Assembly (NCBI GenBank): GCA_030144725.1
Contig: JASKMD010000225.1
Coordinates: 62,001-126,000 of the forward strand
Length of the DNA stretch: 64,000 nucleotides
Reading direction: 5' to 3'
DNA from: Haematococcus lacustris
Taxonomy: Eukaryota > Chlorophyta > Chlorophyceae > Chlamydomonadales > Haematococcaceae
Shown here one piece after another: positions 31,302 to 41,340 of the stretch. Within the stretch, counting starts at the first letter, position 1. The number at the start of each line of letters is the position of its first letter. Made by a program: the position numbers and the translations under genes. The notes under the pieces are model-generated. The model saw only the letters and a list, made by a program, of their open reading frames with translations. It ran no database searches and was not told the origin of the DNA.

Positions 31302-34300
31302 ATGGCGTTGGGAGCGGGAAGGCTTACCATAAAATTGTGAGTCGCTACCACTTTCCACCTGGCTTCGCCTGTGTTGATCGTTGCTTCGTGTTGCGCGTTT
31401 GCGCTCGCCATCGCAAGCCCTCCACTGATCGTCCCTAACCTGTCGTGGTGTCCTGCGCAGGGAGTTCGCCGAAGGCTTGAAGGATAAAGACTGGTCAGTT
31501 CGGGCGTGACCGTGGGATTGGTGGTGTCCTTGTACCCACCTCGCTTGATCCCTTCTTGCCGCGAAACCCGTCGTCGTACTAGGCATATCCCGAAGCGTAC
31601 ATGTCATCAGCGTGGATGACATGTCCCTAGTCTTGCCCAACTGGTAGTTCGTTCCCGCTAGCTAAATTTCTAGTGGGCCAGCATAAAACGTTCAAATGTG
31701 GTAGTTTGCTTGCTGCTTGTGGTGTGCAATGGTGTGCGGTGCACACTGTACCACTCCCTACCAAGGCCTCCTTCCCTATTCGATGATTCGCACCAGCTGC
31801 GACTAGCAGCTTGCTGGCCTCACTGCTGCTAAAGCCATCATGGCATGGTCAATGTTTTTGCTTCCATGGGAGTCACACTACAGGTATCTCAGAGATGCGC
31901 TGCTGTGCATGCATGCTGTGCAGGTTTGGAAAACAAGACCCTTATGCAGTTCTGACTTGTGGCTCCCAGCAGTTCAGGTCTCGGACATGTGTGGATGGGG
32001 GCACCAAGCCAGGTGTGCATGGCTGCATGAGCTCCCGCTGAGCATAATGGCTTGGTGAACGACTTCATGCACTGAGCTTCAAGACTTGGTGAAGCACATG
32101 CATGTACATAGGGATTGGGTGCTTCCTTGTCATGTTGCCGGATTCACCCTCTGCTGCCTTGTCATGTTGCCGGCCTGACCCACTGTTGCCCTGACCCACT
32201 GCTGCCCTGACCCACTGTTGCCCTGACCCACTGTTGCCCTGACCCACTGTTGCCCTGACCCACTGTTGCCCTGACCCACTGTTGCCCTGACCCACTGTTG
32301 CCCTGACCCACTGTTGCCCTGACCCACTGTTGCCCTGACCCACTGTTGCCCTGACCCACTGTTGCCCTGACCCACTGCTGCCCTGACCCACTGTTGCCCT
32401 GCCCATTTAGTTTGGAATCAAGACTTCGACTTCTCAGTCATCAATGAAAACGAAGTCCGCATCAAGCTGATGGATGATGACAGTGAGTCGGTCCAGGTGT
32501 CAGGGGCTGATGGGGATAGAGGGTAAAAGGTGAAAGTGGGAAAGGTGACAGTGAAAGAGGTGAAAGTAACTGAGATGAAGTGGAGCATCAGGTGTAAGCA
32601 AGGGCGTGTGAGATAGGTAGGGTATGAAGTGAGGGGCTAGCAGGTGCTCAATGGGCTCCTCCCATGTGCGATGAGGTGTGAGGGGCTTGTGAATGATGAA
32701 GCAAGTGGGAGAGCTTCATGCTGCTGCTGGTGGCATTACACTTACTTATCAGCAAAGTATGACATGAACACATGGCATGACACACTCCATGGCAGCATGC
32801 GTATTGTTGGGTGCACACAGCTCAACCATGTTCTGCCTCTTGTCACCACTTTGAAAGCTACACCCTCTACATACTCCCATGCCACTGGTGATGCTCTGTG
32901 CTCTAGTGTTGCCTGGGACTTAGGCCTGGCTGCTGCATGGGGTCCCGGCCACTAATCCTCATGTGCTTGCATGCACACGCATGAGCTCATGCAGCCGCCG
33001 CCGCCTGGCCCTGCAGGTGGACCTGACGACCACTTGGGCAATGGCGTCGTGAGCCTGGCTTCGGTGCGCCAGAGGGGCAGTGAGCGGCAGCCTGTGCAGC
33101 TATACTCCAGCAAGAACAAGCCAAGGGGGACACTCTATGTCACACTCACCTTTGCCCCACAAGTGAGTAATCGCAGCAGCAGCAGCGCAGGCAGCAGGCA
33201 GGCAGGGACGCTGTCATTACCATCTTCCTGCCACCGTCACCATCATCATGATCTGCTTGATTCCGAACCCAGACCCTGAGTTGGTAAACCCTGCAGGTGG
33301 CATACCAGTGTTTTTTTGCGTAATACGTAACGATCGGAACCAAAAGCTTGTTTTCTAGGCCTGGCTTTCGTTACCAAACGGACCTCGTCGGGTGGCCTCG
33401 TCGGCATTCGTCGGCTGCTTCGTAATCAAAAAATGTCTTTTTGTGTATAAATAGACATAAAATGATTTCTGGCACAAGAAAGTGCTGCGATACTTGTTTT
33501 TTGTAACCCTTCGTGACCAGCATCAGCTTGGCTGTTTTGAATTGAAGTGGCATACCCCTCCCGCCCCACTGCCCAGCTGCGTACTGATTGTGGCAATGTT
33601 AAGTAAATAAATTATAAATTAAAATCACAATCGAATAACAAATCAACATGAATATATTGTGAGTGGTGACGGCCATGGCACTCATGAGGTGCCCCTCACC
33701 ATCATCATGGTGGATGCTGGAGGCTGTCATAGATCAGGTGATGACGAGGGGTACAATTCTTGTAAGCATGCAGCATCTGGGTGGTCAAAAGTGACAATGG
33801 AGGCCACGCACATGGGGTGGTGCGCATGCATGCATGCATGCAGGGTGCTCAGTACCCCCCCCCTGGCCAGTACGCACCTGCTGGGCAGTATCCTCCCCCG
33901 GGGCAGTACCCCCCTGCTGGCTATCCTCCCCCAGGGCAGTACCCCCCTGCTGGCTACCCTCCCCAGGGCCAGTACCCCCCACCTGGCCAGTACCCCCCAG
34001 CAGGTTGGTATGGTGTGACCCCTTGGTGCTTACTGTGACGCTCACCATGACGCTCACCTTGACGCCAAGAGTGATGTTGGGTTTGTGAGGGGCGATGCTG
34101 CAGGGCCTACTCTATGTGCATGTGTTGCCCATGATGCCCCATGCTCCATGACCCATGCTAGGGTGCTTCTCAGGCTGTGCAGCATGCGTATGTGCCGTCC
34201 GGGTCTTTGTTGCTGCTGGCTTGGCCAGTGGCTGGAGGGGCAGTGGGGTGTTGGTGCCATGGCTCGTGTGTGGCTGGGGCAGCGTTGAGGCCGAAACTCG

Positions 34301-35670
34301 CCAAGGGAGAAGGGAAGAGGGTTAGGATCAGGGTATGCTTCACACCAGTCGAGGTCACACAGGGCTGGGCGTGACCTCATGGCGGCAGGGTACCCCCCAG
34401 CGCAGTACCCCCCAGCAGGCGGGCAGTACCCCCCGCCCCAGTACCCCCCCGCTGGCTACCCCCCCGCGGGCTACCCGCAGCCAGGGTACCCTGGTGGGTC
34501 TGACCTGACGCTGGCGCCCCCCTCCCTTCATCTGCCCCTCACCTCCCCCACCTCCCTGACCTGACCTCACCTGCACCTAGCCCGCATCTGGCCAAACATC
34601 CGCCCACTGCCTGCCCTGGCCCATCCGTGTACCTGCATAGCCCCACCTGAGGCCTCCACCCCAAGCCCTGGCCCTGTCCTTGACAGCTGCCTGTGGGGCA
34701 CGTGCCTGTGGGGCACTGCCTCCTGCCCTGCTCCTTGACAGCTGGCCCCCAAGCCCTGGTCCTTGACAGCTGCCTGCTGGCGCACGTGCCTGTGGGGCAC
34801 TGCCTCCTGCCCTGCTACTGCTGGAGTCCAGATGTTGGCCGTGGCCGCCCTCCTGAGTGGACAGACGTCTGCCTCATACCTGCTCTGCTCCTTGAGCCCT
34901 CATTGCTCCCTCCTGAGTGGACAGAGGTCTGCTTCGCATCTCATCTGCTCCTCTCTAGCCCTCACCGCTGACCACTCGCCCCTGTGTCTAGCTGGGTGGC
35001 TATTCTCAGTGGGTTTGGTTGGCTGGGTGACTCACTCTGCGTGACAACTGAGCAGACCTCATACCTGCTCTACTCCTTGAGTCCTCATCGCTGTGTGACT
35101 CACTCTCTCTGGCTGGGTGGCTACTATCGCTTGGCTTGGTGACTCAATGCTGTACGCTGGGTGACTCGCTCTTGTTGGCTAGGTGACAACTGAGGCACAA
35201 CCGAGCAGTTGTTCCATGCTGCTGGTGTGTTTGTGGCATGAACCCACCATCGACCTGCTTGCGTGGTATCAGAGCCTTGCATGCTGCCCTGCGTGCCGTG
35301 CAGGGCCAGCTGTCCCGGGCTATGGCCACGTGCACGGCGGCGCCATGCCAGGTGAGCCACGTCACGAGGGCAAGCGCTGCACAGCAAGCAGACATGACCG
35401 AGATAGCGGACAGTACCTACCTATCCTGCCCTGTCTCCACCACCACCCAACTCCACAACACCCCACACATCACACACCACACTACATTACATCACACCAC
35501 GTGGGCGTGAGTTTTGTGCCATCACACGTACAGCAAGGAGTGGTAGCGCTGCATCATGACACATACTTGGCTGTACTGTGCTTGTTGCTGTGCTGGGTGC
35601 AGTCGCCTACGGTCATGGCCACAAGCCCAAGAAGTACAAAGGCCGCAAGTTCAAGGGTCACAAGAAGTAA
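31302..35670 (+). CDS. C2-domain protein with YPP repeats and basic GPRP-like tail (SRC2-like)
   Basis: Nine exons: 31302-31336, 31461-31493, 31924-32012, 32411-32482, 33017-33162, 33844-34003, 34389-34493, 35304-35351, 35603-35670. All join in frame (phases 2, 2, 1, 1, 0, 1, 1, 1), giving about 251 residues. The N-terminal C2 domain (MALGAGRLTIKLEFAEGL, FGKQDPYAVL, KPVWNQDFDF, LMDDDSGPDD, LGNGVVSL, GTLYVTLTF) has acidic residues in both calcium-binding loops. It should bind phospholipid membranes, perhaps with calcium. Then come about 100 residues of GQYPP and GYPPAG repeats, and a basic tail AYGHGHKPKKYKGRKFKGHK. C2 plus YPP repeats resembles plant SRC2-type proteins, and the tail resembles glycine- and proline-rich proteins (GPRPs). 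It probably acts at membranes or as a scaffold. Start is the first ATG with a C2-type N-terminus. Confidence 0.9.
32174..32402. repeat. 16-bp minisatellite abutting a splice acceptor in the C2 gene
   Basis: About fourteen copies of CCTGACCCACTGTTGC with few variants. It ends within ten bases of the exon at 32411 and so replaces the usual branch-point and pyrimidine-tract sequence of that intron. Confidence 0.93.
33307..33546. mobile_element. AT-rich 240-bp insertion flanked by 10-bp direct repeats
   Basis: GTGGCATACC occurs at 33297-33306 and again at 33547-33556. The enclosed DNA is far richer in A and T than its surroundings, and lies in an intron of the C2 gene. No terminal inverted repeats are evident. 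Read on the minus strand it ends with a run of seven A then CACT, so a retroposed sequence is possible. Confidence 0.5.
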
Positions 35671-36051
35671 GATGATTGCATGGCGCCATGCATGTGCATG
35701 GCATTTGCTGGCCATGCAGCCACTAATGGTAACTGCTGGTGGTGTGCATGCGCAGACACAAGTGGTGATGTGGACATGGATGCCGGTGAGGTCGGTGACA
35801 GCAAGTCTCAAGATGGTCAGCAGCCACGAGCCCATCGGGGTCGGGGTCCGTCTGGGGCAAGCCGTTGTGTAGAGGCAGTTGATGGCGATGTTGAGAGCAA
35901 AACGGTGACTTGCTACATCGTTTTGACACGGTGGTCTCGTTCTGATGCCAGTTGCTTGGTGTTGCTGGTGATGTGGCGACACGTTGATGCGCTTGTGGTG
36001 TTGTCGGCACCGCTGCCGCTGGTGTATGCTGTCCAAACGCTTGCATGATTA

Positions 36052-36056
36052 TGTAA
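36052..36056 (+). terminator. Possible TGTAA polyadenylation signal for the C2 gene
   Basis: TGTAA 382 bases after the stop codon at 35670, in the context CATGATTATGTAAGC. Placement fits a volvocine 3' UTR. Not tested. Confidence 0.4.
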
Positions 36057-36375
36057 GCTCACGTACAACTTCAGTTGTTTTGCAAGTGCTGTCTCTGTGG
36101 GCTGAGGGTAGGACCTGATGGTGGGTCCCAAGTGGTGTGCTCAGCAAGCATTAGTATCAGGTGACCAGACACAGAATTTGAGCTAACTATGCACGTGAGC
36201 CTGACTTGGCGCTCCCCTATCGTTGCAGATTGCATGGCGTCACGCGCATCACTACCCGGTTATTGCACCATTCTCCAGTAGTATCCCTGGAGGGACCATG
36301 CTGCAGTAACCAACTACTTGCACAAAGTGTCAACAGATACATGTTCAGCGTAGTGCATCACAAGCAAGCCTCAAC

Positions 36376-37407
36376 TCACGCCACACTCCCCGCATCGCGG
36401 CGGCGATGTCCGTCCAGCACTGGCCACCTTCGCAAAAGCTGTTGGAAAGCCTGCTCACGGTTAGTCGTAGTCCACGCAGCCTGCAGCGCTCGCTTGACAG
36501 TCCGTTCATGCTTGGTATCTTTCGTAACTAGCCTAAACGGGAGCATCGTCAGCTGCATGTCCTTTCCTTCATGGCCCCGCTGCTGTTAGCCACCTGAAAG
36601 CTGCTGTCATCACTGCTGCCATCGCAGAAGTACAGCCAGAGCTTTAGTGCGGGGTACCAGCCCCCTCAACTGTTCAGTGACACTGAAGACTTCAAGGCAG
36701 GCACCAAGGCATATCACAACCTGTCGGCTGCTTGCTTTGGTGTGGTATACGACCCAGGGGGTGGTGCCTGACCCTGAGGCTATGAGTCCTAACAGCTCTG
36801 TTGGGCTCATCAGACCTTTGCCTCTGGGGTGCTCAGGCCCACAAAGTTGGTTGGGTGCATTGACATCGCACGTGATGGTCACACAGCCTGGAGGTGATGG
36901 CCATGCATCACAGTGTAGCAGTGTCTGCCGCAGCAGCCACTGTGGCTGTGATGACCCAAGGCTTGATCGAGTGACACCTGTCTCGCAGCTGCTTGCTCAG
37001 CCGCTGGTATGCCTTGGTCCACACAAGGAAGGGCCCTAGGGCCAGGCCACCAGCACAGCTCCAAGGGATACCGCCTGCGCTTGCCAGTTCGCAGTATTGT
37101 CAGCAGGATCAGCGCTGCATCGGTGTTCCTGTCCAGCCACCTGCGGCTGGCGTGGAGGAGGGGTTGGTCTTTGCCCTTGGCAGCCTCAGCAGCCTTTCCA
37201 ACCTTGGCAGCTGAGGGCAGTGGGGTGCAGGCGGCGGGGTGCCGGGTCCTGGCTGTGAGGCTCTTGGCTGTGCTGCTGCCTTGCCCTGGCCTTGCCTTTG
37301 CCCTTGGGGTGCTCAGCTGCCTCCTCAGCCTGGATGCGCTTGGCTGGCAGGGGGTTGCTGGGCCCAGGCTCTGGGGCTGCTGGTGGGCTTCTTCGTAGGC
37401 CCCACAC
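36376..37407 (-). pseudogene. Fragmentary minus-strand coding sequence, unrecognised
   Basis: Protein-like pieces occur in order on the minus strand. 37407-37186 is Lys/Glu/Pro-rich (AKRIQAEEAAEHPKGKGKAR). About 37030-36915 gives KAYQRLSKQLRDRCHSIKPW. 36882-36610 gives NQLCGPEHPRGKG, MSPTELLGLIASGSG and EVFSVTEQLRGLVPRTKALA. 36558-36376 gives PFRLVTKDTKHERTVKRAL and REQAFQQLLRRWPVLDGHRR. They are in different frames with stops between. Either introns that I could not place join them, or this is a decayed gene or transposon ORF. No domain is recognised. Confidence 0.35.
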
Positions 37408-37618
37408 TTAGGTCCCTATCTGGCTGGTCACCGCACTCGCTTGTCCAAGGGCTTGTCGCACACTGGCTTGTCACCGCACTCACTCGCTGCTGGCTGCCGG
37501 CTGTACCCACTGCCTACTCGGGCTAGGGCTGGTCCCCTGCTGCTCCTGCTCCTGCCGGCTCACCCATGCCGGCTCCTGCTCCTGCCGGCTCACCCGGCTG
37601 GTCATCCACAGCTGAGCT

Positions 37619-40588
37619 GACCTGGCCGCTGCGCAACTAATCTACTGGCTCCACCTCGACACTCAGGGCCTCTCCACCACCTTGCGGCAGGCCTGCAGCA
37701 CAGCCTTGGTCCCTCACCCACCCTTACACAACCTGCAGCTTGATCTAAGAACTCCAGTGAAAGCTTCATTCCGTTTTCTCAATGAGTTCCTCACTCTTGT
37801 TGAAGCCCTCAGAAGCTGCAGGCATCAGGAGAGGGTCTGAGTTGTGGCTTTGTTACTCACTTGCCTGGAGATTCTTCCCGCCAACTTGAATTCTTTTCAG
37901 TCGCGTTGCTTACAATGAGTGCAGGACAGTGCATGCCACAACCTCATGCAAGCCGCCGCATGGATGGTGCCGGAGGGCGGCGAGCCTGTGCACCTGCAGT
38001 GCTGCGACAAGGAGGCCGTGCTGCTGGGAGGTGAGGGGCTGGCGGTGGAGGTAGAGGCGGGGGCACAGCCAGCGGTGTAGGGGCACAGCATGGGTGGCAG
38101 GAGGGTGCAGCGGCAGGCAGGGGCGTCAGGCTACCTGGGGCACCCAGTGCATTGACAGCCGCAGGTGCACAGCCAGCCAAGGGGGTGGGCAAGGGGGCTG
38201 TCTTGGGCTTCACGCCACAAACTGTGTGCAATGTGCACTGCCGACTGGCCTGCTATAGCAGCAGAGGGTTCACACACCACTTGAGGTCGCCAGGTCAACA
38301 AGACTGGCAGCGGCAGCGGGCAGCAGCGGCGGCAGCGGCAGCAGCAGCGGCAGCGGCAGCAGCAACGGCAGCAGCGGCAGCGGCAGCAGCAGCACGATGG
38401 TCGGCAGGTCTAGGAGCGTGTCTAGGAGTGAGCCTCACACACTGCTGAAGGGGCTGCCTGGCCTGAGACTGACCTTCGTACAGACAAGCTGGCCCCTTGC
38501 TAGTTAACGTGCTGCCGCTGCTGCTGGACTTGCTGACTGCGCTGCTGCTGTACTTCTTGCTGCTGCTGCTGCTGCTCCTCCTCCTGCTGCTGCTGTACCT
38601 GTCATGCAAGGTGCGGTGAGGTGTGGAGGTGAGGGTGCGGCAGGGAGCAGTAGGTTTCGCAAACCCCTTCTTGTACCGCTCCCTGCTTCAGATCCTGCCC
38701 TGACCCCCCACCTTTATCCCCTCACCGCTGAGAAGGAGGGCAAGTGTTGAGATGTGTCTGCCCTGCTCTCGCCCTTCACGGGACAGCCACTCTGGGCACT
38801 CCACCTTGTTGTCCACAGGCATTGATGCGGAGACACGGAACGTGCTCGTGCAATGCCTCTGCCCCTCCTGCCGCCCACCTCTTGCCCCCTGCTCGTCCCC
38901 TGGACCCAAGCCAGGCTCCCGGCTGTCTCACCATGGAGCTACCCAAGGCTCACCATCAGGGGCTGGCAGGGGGGCGGCAGGGGGAGGCCAGGGGGCAGGG
39001 GCAGCACAAGGGGGCGGCGCAAGGGCAGCAGCAGTCCAGACTGGCTGCGGTAGGATGGGCGAGGCGGGTACCCAGCAGCAGCAGCAGCAGCAGCAGAATC
39101 AGGGTGGGGGCTCAGAGGTGTTCCTGAACCGCTGGACAGAGGTGACAGCGGATGACCCTAGCCTGTTCAACTTGGAGGCGTGGATGGAGCATGGGCTGGG
39201 CAAGGAGATCAATGTGGACAGCGTGGAGCAGCAGTGGCGGCGGCAGTAAGTGGGGGCAGGCGGGGAGATGGTGGGGTGCGGCGCGGGCGGGCGGGCGGGT
39301 AGGCAGGCGCTGCGTGGGCTGATAGTCAGATAGTCAGTCAGATAGGCTGGCAGTGAAGGGGTGGCGGTGCAGGGGAGCAGCAGGCAAGGAGGGCCAAGGG
39401 GGACCAAAGGGGGTGCTCTCAGCATTGTGTTGGGGTTAGGGATTGGCCCTCTGACCCTCGCTCCGGCTGAGCCTGAGGGAGGGCAGGGATCCCCTGGGAG
39501 GGATGCTCTAGGTTGTCAACGCAAAGAGGGCTTTGAAGCAGGTGGCAGGTGGCAGGTAGATAGAAGGTGGAAAGAAGGTGAATAAAATGTGGATGGGAGG
39601 TGGGTAGAAGGTGGATAGAAGGTGAATAGAAGGTGGATGGAAGGTGGATGGAAGGTGGATGGAAGGTGGATGGAAGGTGGATGGAAGGTGGATGGAAGGT
39701 GGATGGAAGGTGGATGGAAGGTGGATGGAAGGTGGATGGAAGGTGGATAGAAGGTGGACAGAAGGTGGGTAGATCACCCTATGACTGCCAATCCTGCTGC
39801 CATCCTCATCTCCAGGACTGCAGGTCCCCCCCGCCCTCTCCTCCCCAAAGCCCCTTCCTCACCTTCATGAATAAAGTCTGCCACCCCGCCTCCCTTTTCC
39901 CCTCCCCTTGGCTGCTGTCGCAGCATGCAAGCGGAGGCAAGGGAAGGCAGGGCATCAGGAAAGCCAGCAGCCAAGGGGTGCCCAGCGGCTGGCAGGCATG
40001 ACGTGCAAGCGGGACCTTGACACAGACGTGAAGGCGACCCAGAGCTATGTGTTCAGCCTGCTAGCTCTCATGCTGGTCAAGGTCTGGGTTCCCAACCCAC
40101 CCCAAACCCAACCTGGGCAGCCAAGGCAGCAGCAGCAGCAGCAGCAGCAGCATGCCAGTGATCACGGGATCAGGAGCAGCAGCAGCAGCAGCAGCAGCAG
40201 GGCTGGGTGCCCCTTCCTGACTGGCTGGCCCAGCAGGTGGCGGCAGCAGGGGGGCCAGACAGGCTGCGTGGGGCCCATGTGTGGGTCTACAGGTTCGAGG
40301 CCTGGGCCACCCACGAGGCGCAGCACCAGGCCCAGGCTGTGCAGGCAGCCCACCAGGCCAGGGGGAGCCAGGCCCCTCAAGCAGGCGGCCTGGAGGCCGG
40401 GTGGGCAGCAGAGGGTGGTAAGGCAGGGGCAGGGGCAGGGGCAGGGGCAGGCGGCAGGGAGGTGGGCGCTGAGTCTGGACTGGATGCCCTGACCATAGTG
40501 GCACCCCCAGGGGGAGGTCAGGGCGCCTGGGGGAAGTTTTGTGTCACGGCAGTAGACCCTCACCTGGCCACATTACAGGTGAGACTCT

Positions 40589-40687
<99 letters not shown>

Positions 40688-41340
40688 AACCTTGGCCCTG
40701 GCCCTGGCCCTGGCCCTGGCCCTGCCCTAACCTTGACCCTCACCCTCACCCTCACCCTCACCCTAAAGCTGAACCCGACCCTGACCCTGACCTTGACCCT
40801 GACCCTGACCTCACCCTACCCTCACCCCCTTCTCCTGCACCATGCTTGCTTCCCACTGGCCACAGCTGGAGGCAGTGCCCTTCAAGGTCCCTGTACCGCC
40901 TGTAGTGCCTCACCTCACGACCGACCCTGACCCTCTGGCCCCTGGACCCCCAGCAGAGTCCTCCTCAGAGGGGCGCCCCCCTGGACACCCAGCCCCCCCT
41001 GGGCGACATGTTCCTCTCTGTCACCTTGGGCCTTACCTGGCTGCACTGGGGCAGCCTCCCTCCCCCCTGGCTGCCCCACGCCCCCACACCCACCAGGGCG
41101 CCCCCTACACAGGCAGCAGCAGCCAGGGAGGAGGACAGTCAGGGGGTGGGGGCGGTGGCAGGCGGCTGCTGGCAGCCCTGCCGTCGTCCTGGACATCATG
41201 CGTGGCCCCAGGACCCTCCTCCTGGAGAGTGGGCCCTTTGCACAGGGTGGTGGGGGGATGACCTCCCTCGCCCCCTCCCGCCCCCCTTCACCCCAGGAAG
41301 GCCCTTCTGAGCCCCAGGACTCTGAGCAGAGCCAGGCTTG
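37619..41340 (+). CDS. Unrecognised multi-exon gene, low-complexity-rich
   Basis: Well-supported exons: 37619-37834 (DLAAAQLIYWLHLDTQGLS, KASFRFLNEFLTLVEALR), 37925-38030 (NLMQAAAWMVPEGGEPVHLQ, CCDKEAVLLG) and a third from 38165 (KGAVLGFTPQTVCNVHCR). The fourth, 38819-39245, has NVLVQCLCPSC, then a Gly/Gln-rich insert, then FNLEAWMEHGLGKEINVDSV, and ends at a consensus GTAAGT donor. Further pieces: one ending at 40081 (TQSYVFSLLALMLVK), one ending at 40578 (GWVPLPDWLAQQVAAAG, GAHVWVYRFEAWATHEAQ), one from 40866 (LEAVPFKVPVPPVVPHL) and, in another frame, VVLDIMRGPRTLLLESG near 41180-41240. The first junctions agree in phase; those around 39245-40000 do not yet, so an exon is missing there. The Cys cluster (CxCxxC) followed by an aromatic, His- and Gly-containing segment recalls small plant zinc domains, but I cannot name one. 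The upstream exon(s) and start codon are unknown. Confidence 0.5.
39560..39770. repeat. 11-bp minisatellite AAGGTGGATGG
   Basis: About nineteen tandem units, with the least variation at 39633-39748. It lies in a presumed intron of the unrecognised gene. Confidence 0.93.
40587..40688. repeat. (CCCTCA)n hexamer array
   Basis: About seventeen units immediately after the donor following exon end 40578. Related CCTGAC and CCTGGC hexamer runs follow to about 40815. Confidence 0.93.

Noticed and set aside
39099..39777. Minus-strand ORF of FHPPSIHLPST repeats
   Set aside because: Translation of the 11-bp minisatellite in a presumed intron.
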